Positions 1 to 8,590 of a DNA stretch of 64,000 nucleotides are shown here, piece by piece (position 1 is the stretch's first letter; each line of letters opens with the position of its first letter). Source of the stretch: Geminicoccus roseus DSM 18922 (GTDB lineage: Bacteria > Pseudomonadota > Alphaproteobacteria > Geminicoccales > Geminicoccaceae). The notes beneath the pieces are model-generated. The model had not been told where the DNA came from. It did no database searches and saw only the letters and a list, made by a program, of their open reading frames with translations. A program made the translations under genes and the position numbers. Where the stretch lies: NCBI RefSeq assembly GCF_000427665.1, contig NZ_KE386572.1:992001-1056000 (forward strand). The letters run 5' to 3'.

Positions 1-428
1 TGGTCCAGGGCGGCGACGGCAGGGACGCCCTGGATGGCGGCTCCGGCGACGACCGGCTGGAGGGCGATGCCGGCGACGACGAGCTGCGCGGCGGGGCCGG
101 CAACGACGACCTGTTCGGCGGCAGCGGCGCCGACCGGCTGTTTGGCGCGTTCGGCGACGACCGGCTGGACGGCGGGGCCGGCGACGACCGGCTGCTGGGG
201 GGGCCTGGCGACGACGTTTTGGCCGGGGGCGCCGGCAACGACCTCCTGGACGGCGGCCCGGGCCAGGACACCGCCCTGTTCACCGGCAGCGCCGCCGACC
301 ACCAGGTGACCCGGCTGGACGCGGCAACCTGGCAGATCGCCGGTCCTGGCGACGGTGTCGACACGCTGCGCGGAATCGAGCTGGTGCAGTTCGGCGACGG
401 GCCGGCCGTGGCGATCGGCTCGCTCTGA
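1..428 (+). CDS. RTX calcium-binding repeat protein, C-terminal part
   Basis: The reading frame is open from base 3 to a TGA at 426-428, and the start lies outside the window. It encodes at least eight glycine/aspartate-rich nonapeptides of the GGxGxDxLx type (for example GGAGNDDLF, GGAGDDRLL, GGAGNDLLD). A roughly 50-residue non-repeat tail ends in FGDGPAVAIGSL. Such repeats form a calcium-binding parallel beta-roll in secreted type I secretion substrates, and the tail fits the usual C-terminal secretion region. The catalytic or adhesive part of the protein is not visible. It converges on the membrane-protein gene that ends 20 bp away. Confidence 0.88.
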   Translation, partial: VQGGDGRDALDGGSGDDRLEGDAGDDELRGGAGNDDLFGGSGADRLFGAFGDDRLDGGAGDDRLLGGPGDDVLAGGAGNDLLDGGPGQDTALFTGSAADHQVTRLDAATWQIAGPGDGVDTLRGIELVQFGDGPAVAIGSL

Positions 429-447
429 GGGCGGCCGGGCCCACCGC

Positions 448-1260
448 TCAGCCCGGGCGGCCCTCGCCCGCATGGCTCGGCCCGGCGGCCCACGGGTCGC
501 GGCCGCCGCCATGGGCCTCGGCCCAGATCTCGCGCAGGCGCCGCCAGGTCAACGCGGCGAAGGTCGAGCTCAGCACCGTCTGGACCACCACGCCCACCGA
601 TTCCAGGACCTGGCCGAAGCGGGTGTAGCCGCCGCTTTCGGTCTCGATCGCGTCCGCGCCGACGAACATCCCGACCGGCAGGCCGATCAGGAGCGCGATC
701 GCCAGGCCCAGCCCCACGCCCACCACCACCGACAGGATCACCAGCACCAGGGCAGGCCAGCGGTTGCCGCGGGTGAGCTGGCTGCTGCGCCTGGCCGCCG
801 AGAGCGGGCTCAGCTCCTCCACGATCGCGGCCGGCACGGCGACGATCCAGAGCGTGGCCAGCCACAGGCCCGGCACCACGAACAGCACCATCCCGATCAG
901 CACCCCGATCGAGATCAAAAAGCTGGTGCCGAACACCCGGAACGCCGAGGGACCCAGCGCGTGGAACGCCTCGCCAAAGCCGATCTGGCCGCCATCGGCA
1001 TGGGCCAGCACCGCGCGGGTCACCGCCACCATGCCCACCGCCGAGCCGGATGCCTGGATGATCACCCCCAGTACATGGCTGAGGTCGCCCGGCGGCAGGA
1101 GGGCCTGGACCAGCAGGTCGAGCGCGGTCGCGGCGAAGATCGCGATCACCGCCAGGCCGAACAGCAGGCCCGGCTCCTTCAGGATGACCTGGATCCCGTC
1201 CCTGATGATCTGGCCCGGATGAAGCCTGCCCTGAGGCCGCCCTGGTGCCGTTGCCGCCAT
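448..1260 (-). CDS. Multi-pass inner-membrane protein, YciC/GlpQ-membrane-domain-like
   Basis: This 270-residue protein has about six hydrophobic segments, at roughly residues 33-55, 62-85, 110-140, 160-200 and 225-245, separated by short polar loops. The layout (PGQIIRDG start, long Ala/Val/Leu helices, a PGLWLA turn, and VVPAAIVEE followed by a SSQLTRGNRW loop) resembles the YciC/DUF975-type family of uncharacterised membrane proteins that also forms the membrane part of some glycerophosphodiesterases. No catalytic residues are seen. It stands alone, convergent with the RTX gene and 100 bp from the SDR gene. Function is unknown; the family call is by overall pattern only. Confidence 0.7.
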   Translation of the reverse strand: MAATAPGRPQGRLHPGQIIRDGIQVILKEPGLLFGLAVIAIFAATALDLLVQALLPPGDLSHVLGVIIQASGSAVGMVAVTRAVLAHADGGQIGFGEAFHALGPSAFRVFGTSFLISIGVLIGMVLFVVPGLWLATLWIVAVPAAIVEELSPLSAARRSSQLTRGNRWPALVLVILSVVVGVGLGLAIALLIGLPVGMFVGADAIETESGGYTRFGQVLESVGVVVQTVLSSTFAALTWRRLREIWAEAHGGGRDPWAAGPSHAGEGRPG

Positions 1261-1359
1261 GTTCCGACCTCCGCGTCCGCCCAGGCTCGATGCGCGGGGC
1301 TCAGAAAAGCCATGAGCTGCAGGGGGTCAAGCCATGGCGGCCAGGCGGCCGCATCCGGC

Positions 1360-2121
1360 CTAGAGCTGGACGCCCTTGGTGAGCGCGCCATCGATCACCA
1401 GGTTGGTGCCGGAGGTGAAGCTGGAGGCGGGGCTGGCCAGGAACACCACGCCCTTGGCGATCTCCTCCGGCGTGGCCATCCGCCCGGTCGGGTTGAGATC
1501 CAGCGCCTGCTTGAACAGCTCCGGGTTGTTCTCCTCGATCCAGTGCCAGACGCCGCCCTGGAAGTAGACATTGCCGGGCGAGACGCTGTTCACGCGGATC
1601 ATCTTCGGCGCCAGCTTGTGGGCAAGGCCGTGGGCGTAGTGGATCAGCGCCGCCTTGAAGGCGCCATAGGCCGGGCCGGTGAAGTCGATCTCGCGGCCGG
1701 ACACCGAGCTGATCAGCACGATCGACGGGTGCTTGGACTTCTCCAGATAGGGCATCGCCGCGTTCACCGCGTTGACGCTGTGCAGCATGTCGACCTCGAA
1801 CTGGCGCCGCCACGCCTCCTCGTCGTCGGTGACCGCCAGGGCCGAGACATTGGCCACCAGGATGTCGATGCCGCCCATCGCCTTGGCCGAGGCGCCGATC
1901 CAGGCTTCCAGCGCCGCCTTGTCGGCGACGTCGATCGCCTGGCCGAACCCGTCCACCCCCTGCTTGCGGATCAGTTCGACCGTGGCGTCGACCTCCTGGC
2001 CGTTGCGCGCGCAGATCGCGACATGGGCGCCCTCCGCGGCGAACGCCTCGGCGCAGCGCCGGCCGATCCCCTTGCTGCCGCCGGTGACGACCGCCCGCAG
2101 GCCCTTCAGACCCAGATCCAT
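1360..2121 (-). CDS. SDR-family NAD(P)-dependent oxidoreductase
   Basis: This 253-residue classical short-chain dehydrogenase has the nucleotide-binding TGGSKGIG near residue 13, a conserved acidic residue after ICARN, and NVSA in place of the usual NNAG. The catalytic Ser lies in ISSVSG, and Tyr and Lys lie in YGAFK. Its C-terminus has the family's SGTNLVIDGA strand. The start at 2121 is favoured by GAGGAGG 8 bases upstream; a much longer open frame continues further but carries no recognisable protein. The substrate cannot be named. It sits downstream of rutR in the same direction with a 215-bp gap, so co-transcription is uncertain. Confidence 0.9.
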   Translation of the reverse strand: MDLGLKGLRAVVTGGSKGIGRRCAEAFAAEGAHVAICARNGQEVDATVELIRKQGVDGFGQAIDVADKAALEAWIGASAKAMGGIDILVANVSALAVTDDEEAWRRQFEVDMLHSVNAVNAAMPYLEKSKHPSIVLISSVSGREIDFTGPAYGAFKAALIHYAHGLAHKLAPKMIRVNSVSPGNVYFQGGVWHWIEENNPELFKQALDLNPTGRMATPEEIAKGVVFLASPASSFTSGTNLVIDGALTKGVQL

Positions 2122-2336
2122 GGAAAACCCCTCCTCTGACGCCATTCCCGGCCATGGTGGGCCCGGAAACCGCCGGCGATCAAGGCCGCGCTGCGGGCAT
2201 GTCCCGCCGCGATCTTCACTCTTCCTCAAGCTTTGCCTGCCATGATCGGTTTCGTGGCCAGGATGCGGGAGCGGGAGGACGAGGCGGCATGGCGGATCGA
2301 TCGGCGCCCGGGCGGGCAGTCCTGCCTGCACCGCAC

Positions 2337-2978
2337 TCAGGCGGCCCGGACCGTCCGGCGCGCTTCCAGGCGGCTGGCGGGGATGCAGGCGCGCAGCACG
2401 AACTCGGCGACCGAGCGGGCGATCGCCGCCTGGCCGGCCGCATCGGGAGGGCCGCCCTCGACCGCCTCCACCTGCGGCGCGAAGTCGGCAAAAGTCTGGG
2501 TGGCCGCCCAGATGGTGAACAGGAGATGGTGCGGGTCGACCGGGCTCATCAGGCCCTTGGCGATCCAGCCGCGCATCACCAGGGCGCGCTCCTGGACCCA
2601 ATCGCGCAGCTCGCTTTCCAGGTAGAGGCGCAGATGGCCGCCGCCGCTGAGCATCTCCCGGGCGAAGATCCTGGACGCGTGCGGGCGGGCGAAGCTCATC
2701 CGCACCTTCTCGACCACGTAGCTTTCCAGGGCGTCGATCGGATCGTCGTCCACCCCGAACCGGCCGAACGCATCCAGCCAGAGCCGCACGTTCTGCTCGA
2801 GGAGGCTGCGGTAGAGCTGCTCCTTGGTCCCGAAATAATAGAGGATGTTCGACTTGGGCAGGCCGGCCAGGTTCGCGATCGCCCGGGTGGTCGCACCCTC
2901 CAGCCCCTTCTCGGCGAAGACCTGCTCGGCGGCCTGGAGAATGAGCGCGCGATTCTTCCGACGGATCTGGCCAGCCAA
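2337..2978 (-). CDS. rutR: RutR-type TetR regulator of pyrimidine metabolism
   Basis: The protein has an N-terminal TetR helix-turn-helix (about residues 10-55, including LPKSNILYYFGTKEQLY). Its C-terminal half closely follows E. coli RutR, including DPxHLLFTIWAATQ and FADFAPQVEAV. RutR is released from DNA by uracil or thymine. I chose the TTG start at 2978 because GGGGAGG lies 6 bases upstream and the resulting 213-residue length matches E. coli RutR (212). A longer version starting with ATG at 3023 has no ribosome site, and its start codon falls inside the probable RutR operator. Divergent placement from preTA fits a local regulator. Confidence 0.9.
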   Translation of the reverse strand: MAGQIRRKNRALILQAAEQVFAEKGLEGATTRAIANLAGLPKSNILYYFGTKEQLYRSLLEQNVRLWLDAFGRFGVDDDPIDALESYVVEKVRMSFARPHASRIFAREMLSGGGHLRLYLESELRDWVQERALVMRGWIAKGLMSPVDPHHLLFTIWAATQTFADFAPQVEAVEGGPPDAAGQAAIARSVAEFVLRACIPASRLEARRTVRAA

Positions 2979-3015
2979 GGCGAACCTCCCCTCTCGCGTC
3001 ACGCTGGAATGATTC

Positions 3016-3031
3016 TTGACCATGCGGTCAG
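3016..3031. promoter_or_regulatory. Candidate RutR operator between rutR and preT
   Basis: The bases TTGACCATGCGGTCAG form an imperfect palindrome that matches the E. coli RutR consensus TTGACCANNTGGTCAA at 12 of 14 specified positions. It lies 38 bp upstream of the TTG start of rutR and 74 bp upstream of preT, where it could control both divergent genes. Assignment is by sequence match and context. Confidence 0.72.
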
Positions 3032-3104
3032 GTTCAATAACGTTGGCCTATAGAGGACGAGGCTGCACGGCACGAGAGTTTATCCGCCCGGGGGCGACAC
3101 CATC

Positions 3105-4463
3105 ATGAGCGACATCGCCGGCCACCGGCTGACGGCCGAGGAGTATGCGAGGGGCTTTGCCGACCTGGCGCCGCCCTTGTCGCGCAAGGCGGCGCTGGTC
3201 GAGGCGTCGCGCTGCCTGTTCTGCTACGATGCGCCCTGCGTGGAGGCCTGTCCCACCGGGATCGACATCCCGCGCTTCATCCGCGGCATCCAGACCGACA
3301 ATGTCCGCGGCGCCGCGATGACCATCCTGGACGCCAACATCCTGGGCGGCACCTGCGCCCGGGTCTGCCCCACCGAGATCCTGTGCGAGGGCTCCTGCGT
3401 GCGGCTGGACCAGGACCACGAGCCGGTGATGATCGGCGCCCTGCAGCGCTATGCCACCGACCATCTGTTCGCCGCGGGCGAGCAGCCGTTCGAGCGGGCC
3501 CCGGCCACCGGGCGCCGGGTCGCGGTGGTGGGCGCCGGGCCGGCCGGGCTCGCCTGCGCCCATCACCTGGCCCGGCACGGCCACGACGTGGTGATCTTCG
3601 AGAAGCGGCCCAGGCCCGGCGGGCTGAACGAGTACGGGATCGCCGCCTACAAGATGACCGACGACTTCGCCCAGCGCGAGGTGGGCTTCCTCCTGCAACT
3701 GGGCGGGATCGAGATCCGCCACGGCATCGCCCTTGGGCTGGACGTGCATGTGGAAGACCTGGCCCGGGAGTTCGACGCGGTGTTCCTGGCGGTCGGCATG
3801 GCCGGCACCAACGCGCTCAGGATCGAGGGCGAGGAGCTGGAGGGGGTCGCCGATGCGGTGGCCTTCATCGCCGCGCTGCGCCAGGCCGCCGACAAGGGCG
3901 AGCTGCCGGTCGGCCGGGACGTGGTGGTGATCGGCGGCGGCAACACCGCGGTCGACATGGCGATCCAGGCCAGGCGCCTGGGGGCGCAGAACGTCACCAT
4001 CGCGTACCGGCGCGGCACCGGCCAGATGGGCGCCACCGGCTTCGAGCAGGAGCTGGCCCAGACCAACGGCGTGACGATCCGGACCTGGACGGCCCCGGTG
4101 CGGATCCTGGGCGAGGCCGGCAAGGTCGCGGGCATCGAGCTGGAGCACACCAGGCTGCGCGAGGACGGGGTGCTGGAAGGCACCGGCGAGCGCTTCACGC
4201 TTGCCGCCGACCAGGTGTTCAAGGCGGTCGGCCAGAAGCTGGTGGCGGCTGACCTGAACGGCAGCGCCGCGCGCCTGGAGATGGAAGGCGCCAAGATCGC
4301 GGTGGACTCGCAGCGGCGCACCGCCCTGTCCAAGGTCTGGGCCGGCGGCGACGCGGTCGGCCTGGACCAGGACCTGACCGTGGTGGCGGTCGAGGACGGC
4401 AAGATCGCGGCCCGCTCGATCCACGAATTCCTGTCCGGCTCGACCGAGCTGCCCGGCAGCTGA
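3105..4463 (+). CDS. preT: NAD-dependent dihydropyrimidine dehydrogenase, PreT subunit
   Basis: PreT is the FAD/NAD(P) electron-input subunit of cytoplasmic dihydropyrimidine dehydrogenase, which interconverts uracil/thymine and the dihydro forms together with PreA. The N-terminal ferredoxin-like domain has two cysteine clusters (C37, C40, C45, C49 and C84, C88, C94, C98). An FAD-binding GAGPAGLA follows near residue 143, a nucleotide-binding GGGNTAVD near 276, and a late GGDAV flavin motif. At 452 residues it is slightly longer than E. coli PreT. It begins the preT-preA operon, with 26 bp to the next gene, divergent from rutR. Confidence 0.93.
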   Translation: MSDIAGHRLTAEEYARGFADLAPPLSRKAALVEASRCLFCYDAPCVEACPTGIDIPRFIRGIQTDNVRGAAMTILDANILGGTCARVCPTEILCEGSCVRLDQDHEPVMIGALQRYATDHLFAAGEQPFERAPATGRRVAVVGAGPAGLACAHHLARHGHDVVIFEKRPRPGGLNEYGIAAYKMTDDFAQREVGFLLQLGGIEIRHGIALGLDVHVEDLAREFDAVFLAVGMAGTNALRIEGEELEGVADAVAFIAALRQAADKGELPVGRDVVVIGGGNTAVDMAIQARRLGAQNVTIAYRRGTGQMGATGFEQELAQTNGVTIRTWTAPVRILGEAGKVAGIELEHTRLREDGVLEGTGERFTLAADQVFKAVGQKLVAADLNGSAARLEMEGAKIAVDSQRRTALSKVWAGGDAVGLDQDLTVVAVEDGKIAARSIHEFLSGSTELPGS

Positions 4464-4489
4464 GCCCAGCACTGAGAAGGAGCAGCGTC

Positions 4490-5764
4490 ATGGCCGATCT
4501 GCGTTGCGACATTGCCGGGGTGAAGGCGCCCAACCCGTTCTGGCTGGCCTCGGCGCCGCCCACCGACAAGGAATACAACGTCGTCCGCGCCTTCAAGGCC
4601 GGCTGGGGCGGCGTGGTCTGGAAGACGCTCGGCGAGGACCCGCCGGTGGTCAACGTCTCGTCGCGCTACGGCGCCATCAAGTATCGCGGCCAGCGAATGG
4701 CCGGCTTCAACAACATCGAGCTGATCACCGACCGGCCGCTACAGGTCAACCTGCAGGAGATCAAGCGGGTCAAGAAGGACTGGCCGGACCGGGCGATCGT
4801 GGTGTCGCTGATGGTGCCCTGCACCGAGGAGGCCTGGAAGGGCATCCTGCCGCTGGTGGAGGAGACCGGGGCCGACGGGGTCGAACTGAATTTCGGCTGC
4901 CCGCACGGCATGTCCGAGCGCGGCATGGGCTCGGCGGTGGGCCAGGTGCCCGAGTACATCGAGATGGTGGCGCGCTGGTGCAAGCAGGCGACCCGGATGC
5001 CGGTGTTCGTCAAGCTCACCCCGAACGTGACCAACATCCTGGCGCCGGCGCGCGCCGCGGTGCGGGGCGGGGCGGATGCAGTCAGCCTGATCAACACGGT
5101 CAACTCGATCACCGCGGTGGACCTGGACCAGATGGCGCCGGAGCCGGTGGTGGGCGGCAAGGGCGCCCATGGCGGCTATTGCGGCCCGGCGGTGAAGCCG
5201 ATCGCGCTCGGCATGGTCGCCGAGATCGACCGCGATCCGGAATGCGCCGAGATCCCGATCAGCGGGATCGGCGGGATCGAGACCTGGCGGGACGCGGCGG
5301 AGTTCATCGCCCTTGGCTGCGGCTCGGTGCAGGTCTGCACGGCGGCCATGCATTACGGCTTCAAGATCGTCGAGGACATGACATCGGGCCTGTCCAACTG
5401 GATGGACGAGAAGGGCTACCGGACCATCGGCGACTTCATGGGCCGCGCCACCCGCAACTACCGCAACTGGGGCGAGCTCGACCTCAACTACAAGATCGTG
5501 GCGAACATCAACCAGGACCTGTGCATCAAGTGCGGGCTCTGCCACATCGCCTGCGAGGACACCTCGCACCAGTCGATCTTCGCCCTGCGCGAGGACGGCA
5601 AGCGCAAGTACGTGGTCAACGAGCCGGAATGCGTCGGCTGCAACCTGTGCATGCATGTCTGCCCGGTCGAGGACTGCATCACCATGCAGGAGCGCGACAC
5701 CGGCCGGCCCTACCTGAACTGGGGCATGCACCCGAACAACCCGCTGGCCAACGCGGCCGAGTGA
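4490..5764 (+). CDS. preA: NAD-dependent dihydropyrimidine dehydrogenase, PreA subunit
   Basis: PreA is the catalytic FMN-containing subunit that reduces uracil and thymine. The 424-residue protein has a dihydroorotate-dehydrogenase-like TIM barrel (residues about 1-320) with the catalytic-loop NFGCPHGM. Two C-terminal [4Fe-4S] motifs follow, CIKCGLCHIAC and CVGCNLCMHVC. GAAGGAG precedes the ATG at a good distance. Reductive pyrimidine operons usually continue with dihydropyrimidinase (pydB/hydA) and an amidohydrolase. Here the next recognisable gene is an IS110-family transposase, so the rest of the pathway is absent from this locus. Confidence 0.94.
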   Translation: MADLRCDIAGVKAPNPFWLASAPPTDKEYNVVRAFKAGWGGVVWKTLGEDPPVVNVSSRYGAIKYRGQRMAGFNNIELITDRPLQVNLQEIKRVKKDWPDRAIVVSLMVPCTEEAWKGILPLVEETGADGVELNFGCPHGMSERGMGSAVGQVPEYIEMVARWCKQATRMPVFVKLTPNVTNILAPARAAVRGGADAVSLINTVNSITAVDLDQMAPEPVVGGKGAHGGYCGPAVKPIALGMVAEIDRDPECAEIPISGIGGIETWRDAAEFIALGCGSVQVCTAAMHYGFKIVEDMTSGLSNWMDEKGYRTIGDFMGRATRNYRNWGELDLNYKIVANINQDLCIKCGLCHIACEDTSHQSIFALREDGKRKYVVNEPECVGCNLCMHVCPVEDCITMQERDTGRPYLNWGMHPNNPLANAAE

Positions 5765-5779
5765 GGCCCCGCCCCGATG

Positions 5780-5808
5780 GCCGGCCTCCCCGGGGTCTGG
5801 GGGCCGGC
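5780..5808 (+). terminator. GC-rich hairpin after preA
   Basis: GCCGGCC at 5780-5786 pairs with GGCCGGC at 5802-5808, and the intervening C and G runs extend the stem. The hairpin starts 15 bp after the preA stop. There is no T-run, so it may only stabilise the 3' end or help termination. Confidence 0.38.
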
Positions 5809-6001
5809 AACAGGCGCCGAAACGGGTAGGTGGAGGAGGTGCGCGCAGCGCCAGGCGATCCCGGGTCGCTGGGGCTGCGGCCATGTTTTAGATGCCGTAA
5901 CGGGCCCACGCTGGCTCTGACTGGCGGGGCGGCTGTCCCTCAGAGTGATGGGGTGTGCGGGGTCCGCACGGGTCGGCCCCAGGCATCATCGAGGGACAGC
6001 C

Positions 6002-7049
6002 ATGGAGCATGATGCCGGGATCGACGTGTCGCTGGAACGGAGCAGCGTGTGCGTGGTCGACCGCAGCGGCCGGATCATTCGCGAGGCCAAGGTAGCGAGC
6101 GAGCCGGAGGCGCTGGTCGGCTTCTTCGGCCAGCTCGGCCTGCCGCTGGTCCGGATCGGGCTGGAGGCGGGGCCGCTCTCGCAGTGGCTGCACGCCGGGC
6201 CGACGGCGGCCGGGTTCGAGGCGGTGCTGCTGGAGACCCGGCACGTAAAGGCGGCGCTCTCGGCCATGATCGTGAAGACCGATCGTAAGGACGCCCGCGG
6301 CATCGCCCAGCTCTTGCGCATGGGCTGGTTCAGGCCGGTGCACCGGAAGTCTCCCGATGCCCAGGAGGTCCGGGCGTTGCTGGTCGGCCGCAAGCTCCTG
6401 CAAGCCAAGCTGCGGCCTGCAAGCCAAGCTGCGGGATGTCGAGCTCAGCATCCGCGGCATCCTGCGCGGCTTCGGGCTCAAGCTGGGCGAGGTCGGCAAG
6501 GGCCGGTTCGCTGCCAGGATCAACGAGCTGGTCGCTGGCCACGAGATGCTGGAGACAGTTGCCGGCGCGATGCTGCAGGCGCGCGAAGGCTTGCAATCCG
6601 AGTTCATGCGCCTGCACCGGCGGATGCTGGCCATCGTACGTGGCGATGCGGTCTGCCGTCGGCTGATGACGGCACCCGGCGTGGGCGCCTTGGCGGCGGT
6701 CACGTTCAAGACCGCCGTCGATGATCCGGAACGGTTCCACACTGCCAAGGCGGTGGGGGCTCACTTCGGGCTCACGCCGAAGCGGTACCAGTCGGGCGTG
6801 ACCGATGTGAGCGGCGGGATCAGCAATGTCGGGGAGGCGATGGTGCGCACTGCCCTCTACGAGGCGGCCAACGCGATGCTGACCCGGACTGTCCGCGTCT
6901 CGACCCTCAAGCGCTGGGCCCTTGAGGTTGCCAAGCGACGCGGCACGAAGCGGGCCAAGGTGGCCTTGGCCCGCAAGCGGGCCGGTGTTCTCCATCGCAT
7001 GTGGGCGAACGGCACCGAGTTCCGCTGGGGCAAGGAGGCTGCCGCGTAG
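6002..7049 (+). pseudogene. IS110-family transposase, frameshifted
   Basis: The start ATG at 6002 has GAGGGA upstream. The N-terminal DEDD (RuvC-like) domain carries D8 (GIDVS), E55 (GLEAG), D94 and D97 (KTDRKDA). The C-terminal Transposase_20 domain includes TAPGVGALAAVTF and a serine-bearing SGGISNVGEA segment. The reading frame breaks at 6397-6434, where a 19-bp sequence is duplicated in tandem. Removing one copy restores one continuous protein of about 342 residues from MEHDAGID to GKEAAA. Both halves are otherwise well preserved, so inactivation looks recent. Programmed frameshifting is less likely because the exact duplication explains the shift. Confidence 0.88.
6397..6434. repeat. 19-bp tandem duplication breaking the transposase
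   Basis: CCTGCAAGCCAAGCTGCGG occurs twice in direct succession (6397-6415 and 6416-6434). Nineteen is one more than a multiple of three, so the second copy shifts the transposase frame by one. A slippage or replication error is the simplest cause. Confidence 0.9.
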
Positions 7050-7051
7050 CA

Positions 7052-7135
7052 GCGCACCAAGAAGAGCAGGTTTGGGACGGGGCCGAGCAGTCCCGTTCCT
7101 TCGAGGTCCCGTGGCCGGGACGCAGGAACCGGTGA
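7052..7135 (+). ncRNA. Candidate IS110 guide (bridge) RNA region
   Basis: Downstream of the transposase stop, GTTCCT (7095-7100) and GTCCCG (7106-7111) pair with CGGGAC (7116-7121) and AGGAAC (7124-7129). This makes a two-part stem with small internal loops and a TGGC cap. IS110/IS1111 elements are known to encode a structured RNA in one non-coding end that guides target choice; IS1111-type elements carry it on the right. Only the structure and position are visible here, so expression and loop-target pairing are inference. A second smaller hairpin on the left (5955-5969) is an alternative site. Confidence 0.35.
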
Positions 7136-7315
7136 GGCCGGGGGTAGTGCTGTGGGCGCTCAGCCTGGGTGAACCACGCGCCTTAGATTGGCCCACCGGC
7201 TCCTTTCTGATCGCATGATGTGGCGGCCCTGATGCCGACCACGGACGGAAGCATGAGACCGGCGACAGGATGATCGCTCGGGGGACTTGACGCCCAACGG
7301 CCCATTACGGAAGCA

Positions 7316-7700
7316 CTACCTAGGCACTCGGTTCGGTAGGGCAGGGCGGACTTCAGCACGACCGTGCGGGCAGCAGATCCACGTGCGGCGGAACAGCTCG
7401 ACCAGCCGTCGGCGGATGGCCGGCAAGCTCGGCTGCGGTGGTGACCCGGCGGGTCCGGCTCCTTTCCTTTTCCCCCCTCCTGGAGGCGGAGGTGCTGGAG
7501 GAAGCAGAGCGCGATCATGGTCATCAGCGCGTGGCGGTGCAGGCCTGTCCAGGAGCGTCCCTTGACGTGGTCGAGGCCCAGTTCCTCCTTCATCTGCTGG
7601 TGGGCTTGCGCGCAGACCCATCTCGCCTTGATGGTAGCCGCCAATTCCTGGAGGCTCGCGTTGATCCTCCCCCGATTGCGCGGACACCTCTGATACGCTC
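7316..7700 (-). pseudogene. IS701-like transposase, C-terminal remnant
   Basis: On the minus strand a fragment reads ATIKARWVCAQAHQQMKEEL, then LGLDHVKGRSWTGLHRHALM and a short FLQHLRL. This matches the end of the catalytic domain of IS701/IS4-type DDE transposases, where an ARW...E...ELGLDH...GR.W...HRHA pattern contains the last acidic residue. The frame then slips near 7450, and the rest (PSLPAIRRRLVELFRRT...CCPHGRAE) continues in another frame. The N-terminal two thirds are missing. It is a non-functional relic. Confidence 0.72.
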
Positions 7701-7782
7701 CTTGGGGGCAAGGAAGATGATCTGATGGCGAAGACGAGACGTGCCGCCCCCACCGCAAGTCCCAGCACCACGGCCTGCGGCG

Positions 7783-8590
7783 CACGATCGAGTCGATCAT
7801 CTGGCGCTGCCGGAACGTGGTCAGGTGGCGCAGCCTGCCAGCTGGATCCGGCCCGTTTGGATGGCAGCTCAGATTTTCATCCGCCCTTGGCAGCCTGCTG
7901 GCCGCCTCTCCGCTGGAGATCGGATCAGCCGTCTGCTGACGGCTGATGGGGCAGGCTCGGAGAAGGGGGAACCGCTACGGTCCATGGCGCAGGAGCACGG
8001 CGCGCCGTTCGGCCTGACCGTCCTGGACGGCAGCGACATCCATGCGCATCAGAAGGCGGCTGGTGCCGCCAAAGAGGGAGGTGCTGGAGGCCCGACTTCC
8101 TGCGGATGCGGCTCCTGGTCGATTTCGCGGTGGCTCCGGTCAGCTTGGCGAACATCTCTCCGAGGGATCGGGCGTTTGGCCCGGTGGAACGAGAGCCCGG
8201 GTGATTGCCGACGACCATGGTCGTGGCGTCCCCTTCAGCCTGGCATCAGGCCAGGCGCGTGAACTGCCCCAGGAGATCGGCTTGCTGGAGCGTCTGCCGG
8301 GCGTGCCGCGCTGGGTGGTGGGCGATGTGGCTCTACCAGCCATGCCTTCGAAGAGCACATCTGGAACCTGGGCAGCCGCCCGGTGATCCCGCCGCAGCGG
8401 CACGACGCACCGGTCGCCTGCCCCGCCGGGATCTACCATAACCGCCATCGCGTCGAGCGCCTCTGGGCCAGACCGAAGGAGTGGCGGGCGATGGCCACCC
8501 GCACCGAGAAGAGGGGCAGCTCCTTCATGGGCGGCCGCTGCCTTGCCGCCGCTCTCGAATGGCTCAGGAACCGATGGGCCCCAGCAGGGA
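7783..8590 (+). pseudogene. IS5-family (IS427-like) transposase, multiply frameshifted
   Basis: Pieces of one transposase occur in order on the plus strand but in different frames: RRTIESIIWRCRN, AAQIFIRPW, EHGAPFGLTVLDGSDIHAHQ with KAAGAAKEG, then GQARELPQEIGLLERLPG, and finally RHDAPVACPAGIYHNRHRVE with RLWARPKEWRAMATR and FMGGRCLAAALEWL. These are familiar segments of IS5-group transposases (LDGxxIxAHQKAAGA, the ADxGY region, NRNRVERLWxRLKEWR). Several insertions or deletions separate them. No terminal inverted repeats were identified. It is a dead element. Confidence 0.78.

Larger units (their letters stand above)
5870..7230 (+). mobile_element. IS110-family insertion element (ends approximate)
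   Basis: A single DEDD transposase frame is flanked by about 130-240 bp of non-coding DNA on the left and about 150-180 bp on the right, which is the usual architecture of IS110/IS1111 elements. These lack clear terminal inverted repeats, so exact ends cannot be read here. Short related strings (TTAGAT followed by GGCCCAC) occur at 5888-5909 and 7183-7195 and could mark the two ends, but this is weak. The non-coding flanks carry stable hairpins (5955-5969 and 7095-7129). The element follows preA directly. Confidence 0.55.

Noticed and set aside
448-2139. Long plus-strand open frames over the first 2 kb
   Set aside because: They are mirror frames of the minus-strand membrane protein and SDR genes. 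Their translations are Arg/His/Gln-rich low-complexity strings, while the minus frames carry known motifs.
7183-7800. Intact 205-residue gene on the minus strand
   Set aside because: Only the middle matches an IS701-like transposase. The ends belong to other frames, so it is a transposase relic and not a gene.
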